A stretch of 64,000 bases of DNA from an uncultured Pantoea sp. (GCA_913778495.1 CAJYVD010000011.1:1-64000); one strand, 5' to 3'. Shown: positions 9,028 through 18,733, counted from the stretch's first letter. The notes: generated by a model from the letters alone, not told the origin. Numbers and translations are program-made.

Positions 9028-9072
9028 GGTCGCCTCCTCGGCATTTCAGGTTGGTTATGCAAAGCGGTGCGA

Positions 9073-9306
9073 TCAGCGCGATTGGGCCGGTTGGGCGCAG
9101 TGCCGATCCCAGAGATCGTTATGGTTGTTGATGGCTCGCACGGTACGGATGTCCATGCGTTCGGCATCATTGCCATGGGTATACAGGGGGGAAAACAGGG
9201 TGCAGGCGGAATCAATAACCTGCGGTTCAGGGCTGGTGGTACTTCGACTGCTGCAGCTTGTCACGAGCGGCAGCGTCATCAAGATTACGGTTGTTAACTT
9301 CCACAC
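9073..9306 (-). CDS. Outer-membrane spanin (Rz1/LysC-like lipoprotein)
   Basis: A 77-residue predicted lipoprotein: hydrophobic signal, then lipobox LVTSC. The C-terminal segment (VIDSACTLFSPLY ... AINNHNDLWDRHC) follows the LysC/Rz1-like pattern in which a Cys-x-W/F-x-P-I/L-Y block is followed by NxxWxxxC. It would be anchored in the outer membrane and join the inner spanin to fuse the membranes at the last step of lysis. It starts inside the inner spanin gene in another frame, overlapping by 80 bp, the embedded arrangement usual for Rz/Rz1. Confidence 0.75.
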   Translation of the reverse strand: MWKLTTVILMTLPLVTSCSSRSTTSPEPQVIDSACTLFSPLYTHGNDAERMDIRTVRAINNHNDLWDRHCAQPAQSR

Positions 9307-9520
9307 GTTTGGCCTCCTCGCGCAGCTGCTGCTGCGTTTGATTTACCGCCGCCGCCTGTGCGGCCTTGATTTCAGCGTTATCCACGTCGGCGCGCGCTTT
9401 CTGCTGCACCTTGCCGATCTTTTTGCCGCCCAGATAACTCGCTATCAGCGCGGCCACAATGCCTGCCAGCGCCGCGAGCCAGTGCCAGCTGCCGCTCAAC
9501 AACGTACTCACTAGCGTCAT
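9227..9520 (-). CDS. Inner-membrane spanin (Rz-like)
   Basis: A 97-residue protein with one N-terminal membrane helix (WHWLAALAGIVAALIASYLG, 12-31) followed by a long charged helical domain rich in K, A, E and Q, as in phage inner spanins. The ATGA overlap with the holin (9517-9520) indicates translational coupling, and the outer spanin is encoded inside its 3' end. The expected partner is the downstream lipoprotein. Confidence 0.75.
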   Translation of the reverse strand: MTLVSTLLSGSWHWLAALAGIVAALIASYLGGKKIGKVQQKARADVDNAEIKAAQAAAVNQTQQQLREEAKRVEVNNRNLDDAAARDKLQQSKYHQP

Positions 9521-9867
9521 GGTTTTTCCTCCAGCGCGTGCTTCTCCTCAACGAGCTTTCTCTGGCGTACGAACTGCGCCAGTACGCCCATCGCCACTAA
9601 AAACGCCCCGATGAGCCCCAAGTAGTTGTGCGGCAAAATCGCTTTCACGTCCTGCGGCAGCGCGTTCCAGGCATCGAGCGCCGAAGCGGGAAACGACTGG
9701 GCCCAGGCGCTGAGCATCGATCCCAGCGACGCCAGCCACACCGACCAGGTTTTGAACAGCAGCCGCGCGTGCCTGACAAACTCCAGCGTGGTAAAGCGCT
9801 GAAGCAGCAGCAGCAGCACAATTGCCGCGAGTACCGCGATCACGAACATCGTCCAGCGCAGATTCAT
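9517..9867 (-). CDS. Phage holin-like membrane protein
   Basis: A 116-residue protein with an N-terminal hydrophobic helix (about 5-22), a middle segment LLFKTWSVWLASLGSMLSAW, and a C-terminal hydrophobic helix (about 82-97) ending in a charged tail. The middle block and the LPQDVKAILPHNYLGLIGAF stretch match a holin family found beside endolysins in enterobacterial prophages. It would form holes in the inner membrane to release the endolysin. It overlaps the endolysin gene by ATGA and the inner spanin by ATGA. Confidence 0.7.
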   Translation of the reverse strand: MNLRWTMFVIAVLAAIVLLLLLQRFTTLEFVRHARLLFKTWSVWLASLGSMLSAWAQSFPASALDAWNALPQDVKAILPHNYLGLIGAFLVAMGVLAQFVRQRKLVEEKHALEEKP

Positions 9868-10331
9868 AGCAGCCCCCGATAAATGTCATAGTTGCCGCTG
9901 CGCATCGCTTCGGCATGGCGGCGCACGCGGCCCGGCGTCTGAACGGCCCAGCGGCTATCCAGCATGGCGTTGGCGGCGGCGTTGAAATCATCCTGCGTAA
10001 TGGCGGTCAGCATGTTGCGAAACAGCGCCACGCCTTCGACGCCAAGCTGATACGCCATGCTTATCAGTACGTCGCAGCGCGCCTCGTTACAGCGCGTAAG
10101 CGCCTGCTGTATCAACGGGCGCTGCTGCATTTGGGCCAGCGTCTCGTCAACCAGACACTGTTTCCACACGTCCCCCACTTTTCGCGGCACGCGGAAAATG
10201 TAGTGACTGAGCGCGGCGCCTTTCGGCCCAATGCGAATGCCGCCCGCCACGGTCGGGAAGCCTTCCGTGTCGAGATAAGGCGTTTCGCGATATCCCTCTT
10301 CAAAATTCAAAATGGCGATAACCTGACTCAT
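9864..10331 (-). CDS. Phage endolysin, T4-lysozyme type (GH24)
   Basis: A 155-residue muramidase. It carries the T4-lysozyme catalytic triad with correct spacing: E12, eight residues, D21, five residues, T27 (FEEGYRETPYLDTEGFPT). There is no signal peptide or SAR helix, so release should depend on the holin. Start at 10331 has GGAGACGACGCT directly upstream. It heads the four-gene lysis cassette (endolysin, holin, inner and outer spanin), all coupled by short overlaps. The gene is intact. Confidence 0.88.
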   Translation of the reverse strand: MSQVIAILNFEEGYRETPYLDTEGFPTVAGGIRIGPKGAALSHYIFRVPRKVGDVWKQCLVDETLAQMQQRPLIQQALTRCNEARCDVLISMAYQLGVEGVALFRNMLTAITQDDFNAAANAMLDSRWAVQTPGRVRRHAEAMRSGNYDIYRGLL

Positions 10332-10499
10332 AGCGTCGTCTCCTCATTAACGGGCGTATTGGCCAAAAAGCGCCCAGCGGCAGGCGATACATCACGCTTG
10401 TCACAGGGTGCGTTTACCGTGCCTGGCCTACACACAAGAAAGGTTTAACAGTGAAATAGCCGGCGATGTTCCGGGCAAAACTGGAGAACAGGCGCGGTT

Positions 10500-10778
10500 T
10501 TAGCGCACGGCGTAGAGGTGAACCTGGGGCAAACAGCAATTATCGAAACTGGGTTTTATGGCGCGGCGCGGGCTGGGTGCCATCACCGCACGTTCCACAC
10601 GCGGCTGCGTTTCGCGCTGACAAATGCGCTCGGCGGTGCGAAGTGTGGGACGATCAGGCTCAATGCCAAGGGCGGTATCGAGGCTGCGTTTCAGGCAGCT
10701 CAGTGACTGTCGGCGTCGGTGCCGCCGGGTGCGTGCATTGCCAGTAAAAACAGATTTGCCGTAGTGAATAATCGCCAT
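10500..10778 (-). CDS. Hypothetical phage-module protein, 92 aa
   Basis: A 92-residue open frame starting at 10778 behind a very strong ribosome site (AGGAGGAGTTATG), which is the main reason for listing it. The N-terminus is MAIIHYGKSVFTGNARTRR, followed by a very basic segment, so nucleic-acid binding is possible. It lies between the repressor and the endolysin on the same strand. I do not recognise the family. The latter half is compositionally poor (many R, P, C), and it may be a truncated gene that runs out of frame. Confidence 0.4.
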   Translation of the reverse strand: MAIIHYGKSVFTGNARTRRHRRRQSLSCLKRSLDTALGIEPDRPTLRTAERICQRETQPRVERAVMAPSPRRAIKPSFDNCCLPQVHLYAVR

Positions 10779-11188
10779 AACTCCTCCTGTGAATGAGTCT
10801 TTGGCGATGGGGTGGCAAACGCGGCGTTCTGGCTGGAGCCAGCGCATCCGTAGTTCCACTGGAATCACTCACAGCGCATTTTCCCGGCGCGACAAGCGGC
10901 CAGGTAAAAGCAGAGGAGAGTGAGGACAGAAGGCAACTGACGACGCTGCTAAGTGCGTATCCACCCCATCCCAAAATCCACTGACTTTGGGTGGTTGGTC
11001 TCGCGCTTGTGCAGCGCCTCAATTGTTTAAGAGCGGGCTCATCCGGGAGCAGTGATGTTATCCATCCATGCTCAAATTATTAACAGGTTCTAATGCATTG
11101 GCAAACACCGACAGTTAATTTTTTATTTACCATCAGTTAAATTTTTGATTTCAGCCAGAATATTTTTTCTCCTGTGCGCCACGCAGCC
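10779..11188. other. Intergenic region between repressor and lysis module
   Basis: About 410 bp downstream of the repressor stop and upstream of the 92-aa frame. The right end is AT-rich and carries an operator-like repeat at 11111-11145. A minus-strand promoter for the lysis genes would be expected here; I could not assign its boxes. No supported gene. Confidence 0.4.
11111..11145. promoter_or_regulatory. Operator-like repeats downstream of the repressor
   Basis: Two copies of a (A/T)CAGTTAAttttt motif (11111-11124 and 11132-11145). On the minus strand the second reads TTAACTGATGGTAAA, one arm of which is identical to the palindrome over the repressor start. It lies ahead of the lysis module, where a repressor binding site would silence it. 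Confidence 0.35.
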
Positions 11189-11917
11189 TCATCCCAGCAT
11201 CTGATAACCGCCCGCCTGGCTCATGATCACCCGTGCCAGCACGTGCAGCGAAGCCGCTTCATCCAGCGTCAGATACCAGGTTTCATAGCGCTTGTTGTCT
11301 GAGATCACCGCCACACGTTTGTGCTGTAGCTGCAGCCGCTTGAGGTAAAACTTGTCGTCCAGCGTGAAGAGGTAGATGCCGTCACCGTCGAAGTCGTGCA
11401 CGCTGACATCGACAAACAGCTGATCGCGGGGCGCAAAGGTGCCGGCCATCGAGTCAGAGTTGATAGCGATCAAACGGATATGTTCAGCCGGGCGGCCGTT
11501 GAACAGCGCGCGCGCCTCATCCGGGCCATACTCAATGGCCTGAATGGTTTCCACCAGTTCATCACGCGCCGCAATGCCCTGCGCGCTATGCTGCCCGATA
11601 TCCAGACTTTGCACACGAAAGAGCCGTTTGTTGATCAGCGTGCGCTGGCTCAGGGCCGGCTCCGGTTTTTCCATACCAAACTGTAACCACTCAACCCGCA
11701 CCCCCAACAATTGACTCAGCGCCAACAGTTTCCCGTCATCGGGGATAGATTGCGCGTTAAACCATTTCCAAACCCCCGGCGCAGAAATCTTACATCCCTT
11801 TTGCTGCAAGGCTTTTGCGACCAGTTTATTTCGTCCATGTCCGCTGATCCCCGCGCTGTCGCATGCGGCAATCAGCCTGGCAGTAAAGGCTTGCTTCGTA
11901 CTCTCTTTTTTAACCAT
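11189..11917 (-). CDS. Phage CI-type repressor, S24 (LexA-like) family
   Basis: A 242-residue repressor with an N-terminal helix-turn-helix domain (about 10-80, including ISAPGVWKWFNAQSIPDDGKL) and a C-terminal S24 peptidase domain. The catalytic pair is visible: Ser156 in NSDSMAGTF and Lys193 in KFYLKRLQ. I see no clear Ala-Gly cleavage dipeptide in the linker (about 100-145), so RecA-stimulated self-cleavage is not certain. It sits between proA and the lysis cluster on the same strand. Operator-like palindromes overlap its own start and also lie between it and the lysis genes, suggesting it controls both itself and the lysis module. Confidence 0.85.
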   Translation of the reverse strand: MVKKESTKQAFTARLIAACDSAGISGHGRNKLVAKALQQKGCKISAPGVWKWFNAQSIPDDGKLLALSQLLGVRVEWLQFGMEKPEPALSQRTLINKRLFRVQSLDIGQHSAQGIAARDELVETIQAIEYGPDEARALFNGRPAEHIRLIAINSDSMAGTFAPRDQLFVDVSVHDFDGDGIYLFTLDDKFYLKRLQLQHKRVAVISDNKRYETWYLTLDEAASLHVLARVIMSQAGGYQMLG

Positions 11918-11944
11918 CAGTTAATTTTCTGCCATCAGTAGAAA
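11911..11944. promoter_or_regulatory. Operator-like palindrome at the repressor start
   Basis: On the minus strand TTAACTGATGGTTAA (TTAAC-N5-GTTAA, perfect inverted repeat, 11911-11925) covers the repressor start codon. A second TACTGATGGCA element with the same centre lies at 11930-11940. Autoregulatory operators of CI-type repressors typically lie here. Confidence 0.4.
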
Positions 11945-12218
11945 GCTGAATGTTCTTTTCTTTTTGCTGCCAGTTCATTTTATATTACCGTTAGTTTACT
12001 ACCCAACCGCTTTTATCACTGAATCTGGCCAATCATTATCCCCCGCTCCCTAATGGAAACCCGTGATCGCGGCCTGAAAGCCTGTCTATCAAGGCTTTTC
12101 AGGATTGTTCTGTGCGGACGTAAACCGCCCTCAAAATAAAAAATGGGTGAAAAGCGCTCGGCGCGCCACAGATGACAGTAATAATTCAAAATTCTCTGGT
12201 ATTGGCTGGATCGAAAGA
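11918..12218. other. Intergenic region between proA and the repressor
   Basis: About 300 bp. It contains the presumed repressor promoter and operators on its left side. I looked for a copy of the thrW 3' end here, which would mark a phage junction next to proA, and saw none. Confidence 0.4.
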
Positions 12219-12247
12219 CAAAAAAAAGAGCACCGTTTCCGGTGCTC
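12219..12247 (-). terminator. Rho-independent terminator of proBA
   Basis: On the minus strand GAGCACCG-GAAA-CGGTGCTC (8-bp stem, tetraloop) runs into TTTTTTTG. It lies 22 bp past the proA stop. Confidence 0.9.
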
Positions 12248-12269
12248 ACCAGGTCTATCCTGTTGCCTT

Positions 12270-13526
12270 TCAGCGACGCAGCGTATCGTCGCCCCAGCCA
12301 ATCCATTTGTAGGTGGTGAGGGCTTCCAGCCCCATTGGCCCGCGGGCATGCAATTTTTGCGTACTCACCGCTACCTCAGCACCGAGTCCGAACTGGCCGC
12401 CATCGGTAAAGCGCGTGCTGGCGTTAACGTACACGGCGGACGAATCAACCTGTGTCACAAAGCGGTTCGCATTACGCTGGCTGCGCGTCAGAATGCCGTC
12501 GGAGTGCTGAGTGCCGTGCTCGCGGATATGCGCAATCGCGTCATCCATATCAGCCACCAGCTTGACGTTAAGATCGGTGGACAGCCACTCGTCATCGTAC
12601 TCACCCTCACGAACTGCGACCACGCTAGCCGGGCCATCTTGCAGCAGCGCCAGCGCGTTCGCATCGGCGTGCAGGGGGATATTTTCCGCCGCCATGCGCT
12701 GGAGAAAAGCCGGGATGAACGTTGCCGCCTGATCGCGGTGAATCAGCAGCGTTTCCAGAGAATTACACGCGCTGGGCCGCTGTTTTTTCGCATTGACAAT
12801 GACGTCAAGCGCCGGCTCAGCCTCCATGGTTTCATCCACGTAAAGATGACACACGCCAATTCCGCCCGTGATCACCGGAATGGTGGACTGTTCGCGGCAC
12901 AGCTTGTGCAATCCGGCCCCACCGCGCGGGATCAGCATATCCACATAGCGATCCAGCTTCAGCAGCTGATTCACCAGCTCACGGTCGGGATTTTCAATCG
13001 CCTGCACCGCGCCAGCCGGCAAACCGTGCTGCCGCAGCGCGTTTTGGATCACGCGCACCGTGGCGGCATTGGTGCGCCACGTCTCTTTTCCCCCGCGCAA
13101 GATCGCCGCGTTGCCGGTTTTCAGGCACAGCGAGGCAACGTCGACAGTGACGTTGGGACGCGCTTCGTAAATCACGCCAATGACGCCAAGCGGAACGCGA
13201 CGCCGCTCGATGCGCAACCCGCTGTCCAGCATGCCACCGTCAATCACTTGCCCGACCGGATCGGCCAGGCGACAGACCTGGCGCACATCGTCGGCAATGC
13301 CCTTGAGGCGCTGCGGATTCAGCGTCAGGCGGTCTACTAGCGCCTCGCCCATGCCGTTCTGACGCGCATCGGCTAAATCCAGCGCGTTTGCCGCCAGAAT
13401 CACTTCGCTTTCGGCTTCCAGCCGCTCGGCGATGGTGTAGAGCACCTGGTTTTTTTGTTCGCTCGACAGCGCCGCCATCTCCCATGACGCCGCGCGCGCC
13501 GCTTGTCCCATTTCGTTTAACATCAT
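12270..13526 (-). CDS. proA: Gamma-glutamyl phosphate reductase
   Basis: Second enzyme of proline synthesis: reduces gamma-glutamyl phosphate with NADPH to glutamate semialdehyde, in the cytoplasm. The 418-residue protein is collinear with E. coli ProA, including [40 protein letters not shown], the catalytic-cysteine block [11 protein letters not shown] and the C-terminal [18 protein letters not shown]. It follows proB by 7 bp in one operon. It starts at tandem ATGs (13526/13523). In E. coli thrW follows directly; here the phage-derived module intervenes after the terminator. Confidence 0.98.
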   Translation of the reverse strand: MMLNEMGQAARAASWEMAALSSEQKNQVLYTIAERLEAESEVILAANALDLADARQNGMGEALVDRLTLNPQRLKGIADDVRQVCRLADPVGQVIDGGMLDSGLRIERRRVPLGVIGVIYEARPNVTVDVASLCLKTGNAAILRGGKETWRTNAATVRVIQNALRQHGLPAGAVQAIENPDRELVNQLLKLDRYVDMLIPRGGAGLHKLCREQSTIPVITGGIGVCHLYVDETMEAEPALDVIVNAKKQRPSACNSLETLLIHRDQAATFIPAFLQRMAAENIPLHADANALALLQDGPASVVAVREGEYDDEWLSTDLNVKLVADMDDAIAHIREHGTQHSDGILTRSQRNANRFVTQVDSSAVYVNASTRFTDGGQFGLGAEVAVSTQKLHARGPMGLEALTTYKWIGWGDDTLRR

Positions 13527-13533
13527 CCGCTCC

Positions 13534-14637
13534 TTAACTGACGATCATGTCGTCACGGTGCACGGCGACCGGGCCGTATTCGTATCCCAGAATGTCGCTG
13601 ATTTCCTGACTGTGATGTCCGGCGATCATGCGCATCGCGTCGCTGTTGTAACGCGTAACGCCGCGCGCAATATCGCGACCTTGCACATTGCGAATACGGA
13701 TCACTTCACCGCGTGAGAAGTTGCCCTGAACGGCACGAATGCCTTTCGGCAGCAGCGAGCTGCCTCGCTCCAGCACCGCAGACAGCGCACCGTCGTCAAT
13801 GGTGATTTCGCCTGCGGGCGGCGCGCCGAACAGCCAGCGCTTGCGGCTTTCCAACGGCGACTGCTGCGCGTGGAAACGCGTGCCCACCGGCTTGCCATTC
13901 AGGACATCGCCGATGACATCCGGGCGGCTGCCCGCGGCAATAATCACCTCGATGCCCGCGCGACAAGCCACGTCCGCCGCCTGCAGCTTGGTGGCCATGC
14001 CACCGGTGCCGAGCCCCGATACGCTGCCGCCCGCCAGCGTGCGCAGCGCGTCATCGATCTGGTGCACATCGCTAATCAGCGACGCGTTAGCATCGGTGCG
14101 CGGATCGGCGGTAAACAAGCCCTGCTGATCGGTCAGCAGCAGCAGTTTATCGGCCCCGCCCAGCATCGCGGCCAGCGCCGAGAGGTTGTCGTTATCGCCC
14201 ACTTTGATCTCGGCGGTCGCCACGGCGTCGTTCTCGTTAATCACCGGCACAATGTGGTTATCCAGTAGCGCACGCAGCATATCGCGCGCGTACAGGAAGC
14301 GTTCACGATCTTCCATGTCAGCACGCGTCAGCAGCATCTGTCCGATGTGAATACCGTAGATCGAGAAAAGCTGTTCCCACAGCTGAATCAAGCGGCTTTG
14401 CCCCACCGCAGCCAGCAGCTGCTTTGAGGCGATGGTCGGGGGCAGTTCGGGGTAACCGAGGTGTTCGCGTCCTGCGGCGATAGCGCCTGAGGTCACGATA
14501 ATGATGCGGTGGCCCGCCGCGTGCAGCTGTGCGCACTGACGAACCAGCTCCACCATGTGTGCACGATTCAGCCGACGCGAACCGCCGGTAAGCACGCTGG
14601 TACCCAACTTGACCACAAGGGTCTGACTGCCACTCAT
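13534..14637 (-). CDS. proB: Glutamate 5-kinase
   Basis: First and feedback-controlled enzyme of proline synthesis: phosphorylates glutamate with ATP. The 367-residue protein has the amino-acid-kinase domain first ([55 protein letters not shown]) and a C-terminal PUA domain (about 275-367). Length equals E. coli ProB. Start at 14637 matches the family N-terminus. It is first in the proBA operon, divergent from the phoE-like porin gene. Confidence 0.98.
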   Translation of the reverse strand: MSGSQTLVVKLGTSVLTGGSRRLNRAHMVELVRQCAQLHAAGHRIIIVTSGAIAAGREHLGYPELPPTIASKQLLAAVGQSRLIQLWEQLFSIYGIHIGQMLLTRADMEDRERFLYARDMLRALLDNHIVPVINENDAVATAEIKVGDNDNLSALAAMLGGADKLLLLTDQQGLFTADPRTDANASLISDVHQIDDALRTLAGGSVSGLGTGGMATKLQAADVACRAGIEVIIAAGSRPDVIGDVLNGKPVGTRFHAQQSPLESRKRWLFGAPPAGEITIDDGALSAVLERGSSLLPKGIRAVQGNFSRGEVIRIRNVQGRDIARGVTRYNSDAMRMIAGHHSQEISDILGYEYGPVAVHRDDMIVS

Positions 14638-14786
14638 GTTTTTCCTGCCATTGTGAGAAAAAAATCTGCGAAGGGACGTTTTAACAGGAGTGAACGATTA
14701 AGCCAACACTGGCAAAGGGAAAAGCCTAAAAATCCCCTGACAATCGCTTAGACCAAAAGTTCGCGATTAACAAGAAGCGCGCAAAA

Positions 14787-14804
14787 CTGTCATAAATCTT
14801 TCAT
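14787..14804 (+). promoter_or_regulatory. Pho box (PhoB binding site) of phoE
   Basis: CTGTCATAAATCTTTCAT matches the 18-bp Pho box (two CTGTCAT repeats separated by an AT spacer) with one mismatch in the second repeat. It lies 82 bp upstream of the porin start, a usual distance, implying induction under phosphate starvation through PhoR/PhoB. Confidence 0.85.
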
Positions 14805-14885
14805 CGCCACAGGGTAAAACGTCCCCCGAGTTTTACAAAACCTTTCACGGGTACAACAAATTTTACTCATTGGGATTGATAGCAA

Positions 14886-16022
14886 ATGAAGAAAAGCACA
14901 CTGGCAATTCTGGTTTCTGCGCTGGCGCTGACCTCCGCTGCACAGGCCGCAGAAGTCTATAACAAAGACGGTAATAAACTGGACTTTTACGGACGCGTGA
15001 AGGCAGAACACTACTTCAGCGACGCAGACTCCAGCAACGGCGACAAATCATACGTGCGTATCGGCTTCAAAGGTCAAACGCAGATCAATGACCTGATGAC
15101 CGGTTACGGCCAGTGGGAATATCAGTACAACGCCAACAACTCTGAAGGTTCGGACGCTAACACCGGCAACAAAACCCGTCTGGGCTTTGCGGGGCTGAAA
15201 TTCGGCCCTTACGGCTCAATCGACTATGGCCGCAACTACGGCGTGCTGTACGACGTGGAAGCCTGGACCGACGTGTTCCCAGAGTTTGGCGGTGACGGCA
15301 CGGCGCGTTCGGACAACTTCATGACCCAGCGCACCACGGGCGTGGCAACCTATCGCAACAACAACTTCTTTGGTCTGGTTGATGGCCTGCGTTTCGCCCT
15401 GCAATATCAGGGTAAAAACGACGACACCAGCCCGAATGCGCGTGGTCTGGGTGCCAATGGCGCCGCCAACGACGGTACGCGTCAAAATGGCGACGGCTAC
15501 GGCGCGTCACTGGGTTATTCCCTGGGCGACAGCGGTGTGAGCCTGATGACCGCCATCACTTCGTCGAACACCACGCTGACGCAGAAAAACCGCGTCTACG
15601 GCGGCGGCGATAAAGCTGAATCCTGGGGCGCAGGCGTGAAATATGACGCCAACAGCGTGTACCTGGCAGCGATTTACACCGAAACCCGCAATATGACGCC
15701 ACTGAGCGGCGCGCGCTGGCAGGGTGCGTCAATCGCCTCTGGCGCCGCGAACAAAGCACAAAATATTGAATTGGTGGCGCAATACCAGTTCGACTTCGGC
15801 CTGCGTCCGTCTATCGGCTACGTGCAGACTAAAGGCAAGGACATGGAAAACGGTATCGGCGATGCCGATCTGGTGAAATACATCGACGTGGGCATGACGT
15901 ACTACTTCAACAAAAACATGTCGACTTTCGTGGATTACAAAATCAACCAGCTCGACAGCGACAACAAACTCAGCCTGAACGACGACGATGTCGTGGCGGT
16001 CGGTCTGACTTACCAGTTCTAA
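14886..16022 (+). CDS. phoE: Outer-membrane porin, PhoE/OmpC/OmpF family
   Basis: A 378-residue general porin. The signal peptide [21 protein letters not shown] ends with AQA before [19 protein letters not shown]. The 16-stranded barrel ends in LTYQF with C-terminal Phe. Loop 3 carries the constriction motif [10 protein letters not shown]. The position between proB and crl and the Pho box upstream make it the PhoE orthologue, a channel favouring anions such as phosphate. Several surface loops differ from E. coli PhoE, so selectivity is inferred from context. A hairpin at 16032-16050 and a bidirectional terminator follow. Confidence 0.93.
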   Translation: MKKSTLAILVSALALTSAAQAAEVYNKDGNKLDFYGRVKAEHYFSDADSSNGDKSYVRIGFKGQTQINDLMTGYGQWEYQYNANNSEGSDANTGNKTRLGFAGLKFGPYGSIDYGRNYGVLYDVEAWTDVFPEFGGDGTARSDNFMTQRTTGVATYRNNNFFGLVDGLRFALQYQGKNDDTSPNARGLGANGAANDGTRQNGDGYGASLGYSLGDSGVSLMTAITSSNTTLTQKNRVYGGGDKAESWGAGVKYDANSVYLAAIYTETRNMTPLSGARWQGASIASGAANKAQNIELVAQYQFDFGLRPSIGYVQTKGKDMENGIGDADLVKYIDVGMTYYFNKNMSTFVDYKINQLDSDNKLSLNDDDVVAVGLTYQF

Positions 16023-16074
16023 TGTTTTACGCCTGCGCCACGTGCGCAGGTGCTTTTCCCTCAGCTGTGTCTAT

Positions 16075-16107
16075 AAAAAAAGAGCCGGCTCATCACCGGC
16101 TCTTTCT
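16075..16107. terminator. Bidirectional terminator between phoE and crl
   Basis: AGAGCCGG-CTCATCA-CCGGCTCT (8-bp stem) flanked by A6 on the left and TTTCTT on the right, so it can stop the porin gene and the converging crl gene. A separate GC-rich stem (CCTGCGC...GCGCAGG, 16032-16050, then TGCTTTT) directly follows phoE. Confidence 0.8.
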
Positions 16108-16143
16108 TCGATCTTGATCCCTACTCACGGCGTTCGCCGAGAC

Positions 16144-16545
16144 TCAGGCGCTTAGCTTTACCGGCTCCTCATTGAAGCCTTTTGCCGGGCGCAGATCCAG
16201 CTTCAGATCGTGCAGCACCGCTTTAAGTCGCTGGTGGAAATTACGCAGCGTGCTCTCGACCTTTTCGTTGTTCTCTTTCCCTTTAATGGTCGCCACGCTC
16301 CAGTCACCGTCTTTATCAAACAGGCCAAACCGGTACTCATAGGTGAAATGATCCTCGTGCGCCTCCAGGTTCATCCACCAGCCCCAAAATTCGCGGCTCT
16401 CCGGTGCGGGCTTGACGTTGACACAGGCCGCCAAACAGTCAAAGAAAAAACGCGTCTCTTCGCACTTTCCTTCGCGGATGTACGGCCCCAGTTCAGTGAA
16501 GCGCTTCAGCAGGCGACTACGGGGGTGACCACTCGGTAACGTCAT
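16144..16545 (-). CDS. crl: Sigma factor-binding protein Crl
   Basis: A 133-residue cytoplasmic protein that helps RpoS bind RNA polymerase core. It matches Crl throughout: [20 protein letters not shown] at the start, then [16 protein letters not shown], and the aromatic core [20 protein letters not shown]. Length equals the E. coli protein. Same position next to phoE as in E. coli, convergent with it. Confidence 0.97.
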   Translation of the reverse strand: MTLPSGHPRSRLLKRFTELGPYIREGKCEETRFFFDCLAACVNVKPAPESREFWGWWMNLEAHEDHFTYEYRFGLFDKDGDWSVATIKGKENNEKVESTLRNFHQRLKAVLHDLKLDLRPAKGFNEEPVKLSA

Positions 16546-16653
16546 GCTAATTCTCCCTCGGTAAAACCGTAAAGTGCTGTCGCTGCGGTTATCGTGACCG
16601 CGACGTAGATTGTCCCGGCTATAAGTTTTAGCAGAGCGTGAGGGATTCGCCAG

Positions 16654-17901
16654 TCAGACGCGCAATTGTTTCGCTAACCAATCACAAAGTTGGTTCAATG
16701 CCTGATTGAACGGCGCAAAAACCGGCTGGGCAGGGATCAATAGCGTTTTACCGTACGCCGAGGAGTTGGCAATCAACTGCGACTCCTCTTCGGGGCTAAA
16801 AATGTCGTTAGGCCAGTACGCGGCCAGCAGGGGTACCGGTGTACGGCGGCCCAGCAAGCCCTGAATTTTCAGGGAGTAGCGATTGAGTTCAATACGCAGG
16901 TTACTGTCAGAGGTCGACGGCATGCCCAAACGGCTGGCGAGCATATCAAGGTACATATCCGGTAGCTGCTGCTGACGCGCGGTGTCCACAAATACGCTGT
17001 GCACCATGGCGCCCAGCGTGGCGACCGCGCGCAGACGCGGCACTTCCAGATAGGCAAGACGGGTAGCGATGTTGGCACCAAACCGATAGCCCAGCAGTGC
17101 AACGCGGGTGTGATCGATCCACGCCACGTTAGGCAGTTCGCGCAACACATGCTGGTGTAGAAAACTGGTGTCCTGATTCAGCGTCCATTTGCTGCTGAAG
17201 CCCACCGACGGCATATCCAGCGTCAGCATGGCAATCCCGCGCGGTGCCAGATAGTCGTGGAACAAGCGATAGTGATCGCTTTGCAGCGCATCCAGCCCGC
17301 CGCATAGCAGCACGGTAGGATACGGCGCCGAAACCTGCGGCGGCATGTGCAGAAACGCGGTCACCGGGCTGCCGCCGGGAATAGAAAATGTCAGCGCTTT
17401 TAGCTCGCCGGGCAGGCGCTGTGTCGCCTCTTCATAGGCGCGATTGGCCAGCAGCTGCGCCTGGTCGGCAAGCGGATCGCCTTTTATAAACGGGTACGCC
17501 GCCAGGCTGTAGAGCAGCGAGGCTTGCAGCCATTGATGACCCGCCTCGTCCGACTGCGCGGCGTCCATGGCCAGCTGCTGCCAACGCGCGCCCTGCTTCG
17601 ACCACTCATAATTCCAGTTACCGCCGCGGTAGCCAATCACCGTATCAAGCAGGCGATCGTCTGTGCGCGCTACGTTGCTGACGGCAATGCGCGCCAAGAC
17701 TTCGCTGAGCTCCAGCGGCGAGACGCCGCGCCACGTCCACAGCAGTTTATTCAGCATGCGATACCAGCCGCGCTGCGTGTCACCTTCCAGCGCAGAGTGC
17801 ACCTGGATGGGATGGTGGTGCTGGCGGCGCACCAGCGTCGACGTTTCAGGGTGTTTAAAGCGGGGTTTGAAGAGTTCTTCGCTGAGGTTTTTAGTGGACA
17901 T
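16654..17901 (-). CDS. frsA: Fermentation-respiration switch protein FrsA (alpha/beta hydrolase)
   Basis: A 415-residue alpha/beta-hydrolase-like protein that in E. coli binds unphosphorylated IIA-Glc and is linked to pyruvate metabolism. Family blocks are visible: [17 protein letters not shown] at the N-terminus, [45 protein letters not shown] and [19 protein letters not shown]. The usual nucleophile Ser is Arg/Phe in the GxRFG motif, as in FrsA generally. Start at 17901 is taken because AGGAGAG lies upstream and it fits the 414-residue homologue; the 31-codon upstream extension has no support. Confidence 0.95.
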   Translation of the reverse strand: MSTKNLSEELFKPRFKHPETSTLVRRQHHHPIQVHSALEGDTQRGWYRMLNKLLWTWRGVSPLELSEVLARIAVSNVARTDDRLLDTVIGYRGGNWNYEWSKQGARWQQLAMDAAQSDEAGHQWLQASLLYSLAAYPFIKGDPLADQAQLLANRAYEEATQRLPGELKALTFSIPGGSPVTAFLHMPPQVSAPYPTVLLCGGLDALQSDHYRLFHDYLAPRGIAMLTLDMPSVGFSSKWTLNQDTSFLHQHVLRELPNVAWIDHTRVALLGYRFGANIATRLAYLEVPRLRAVATLGAMVHSVFVDTARQQQLPDMYLDMLASRLGMPSTSDSNLRIELNRYSLKIQGLLGRRTPVPLLAAYWPNDIFSPEEESQLIANSSAYGKTLLIPAQPVFAPFNQALNQLCDWLAKQLRV

Positions 17902-17984
17902 CTTCGACGCTCTCCTGCGGTGGACGCACTGTGGCTTAAAGTTTACTGCAGCGGTCGCCGCGGCGCGAGGCGCAGAAAGCACAA

Positions 17985-18003
17985 CGCCCGGCATAACCGG
18001 GCG
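17985..18003 (-). terminator. Probable terminator of gpt
   Basis: On the minus strand CGCCCGG-TTATG-CCGGGCG is followed by the weak tract TTGTGCTTT. It lies just after the gpt stop and before frsA. Confidence 0.55.
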
Positions 18004-18021
18004 CTGTCAGCACTGCAGCAA

Positions 18022-18480
18022 TCAGCTTTTTACAATCGGCGGGATGTAGACCACGCCCATGTCCCACGGCTGTTCAATCCAGGTGTTCTGCGGGATATCC
18101 ACGATGTAGTCATCCACCAGCGCACGGCCTGCTGGCTTAGCGAAGATGGTGCAGAAGCGCGCCTTGGGGTACATGTCGCGAATGGCCTGCGCGGTGCCGC
18201 CGGTGTCCACCAGGTCGTCAATCACGATAAAGCCTTCGCCGTCGCCTTCTGCACGTTTCAGCACTTTCATTTCGCGCTGATGATCGTGGTCATAGCTGGA
18301 GATGCAAACGGTATCGACGTAGCGAATACCCAGTTCACGCGCCAGCAGAGAAGCCGGCACCAGACCACCGCGGCTCACCGCGATAATGCCTTTCCACTGT
18401 TCCACAGGAAGCAGGCGCTGGGCCAGTTTACGGGCATGAATCTGCAGCATGTCCCAGGTGACGACGTATTTTTCGCTCAT
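18022..18480 (-). CDS. gpt: Xanthine-guanine phosphoribosyltransferase
   Basis: A 152-residue purine-salvage enzyme converting guanine and xanthine with PRPP to GMP and XMP, at the inner face of the membrane. The PRPP-binding loop [20 protein letters not shown] and the [20 protein letters not shown] block are typical. Start at 18480 gives exactly the E. coli length. Divergent from pepD, as in E. coli. Confidence 0.97.
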   Translation of the reverse strand: MSEKYVVTWDMLQIHARKLAQRLLPVEQWKGIIAVSRGGLVPASLLARELGIRYVDTVCISSYDHDHQREMKVLKRAEGDGEGFIVIDDLVDTGGTAQAIRDMYPKARFCTIFAKPAGRALVDDYIVDIPQNTWIEQPWDMGVVYIPPIVKS

Positions 18481-18733
18481 AAAAGGAATCCCAACCACGA
18501 AAAGTGGCGTAAAAATGTGCAAGGGGGAAAAGGTTGCGCGAGATTATAAGGATCTGACGCGTCAAAAACCAGCACCTGACGGCGCGGTTGCAGGTTTTTA
18601 GCGCGCCTGATGCGCACCCGACCAGAAACAGTGATATTCTCAGGCCCACCACGTCAGCCCGGCTGACAACGAACTTTCACTGGAACCTCGCGTGCGAGCG
18701 GTCTGTCCGCCACGCTGACACAGGAGACGCGTT

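Noticed and set aside
12000-12218. Second attachment-site copy beside proA, expected if the lysis module entered through thrW
   Set aside because: No copy of the tRNA 3' end or its anticodon-region 15-mer is present here.
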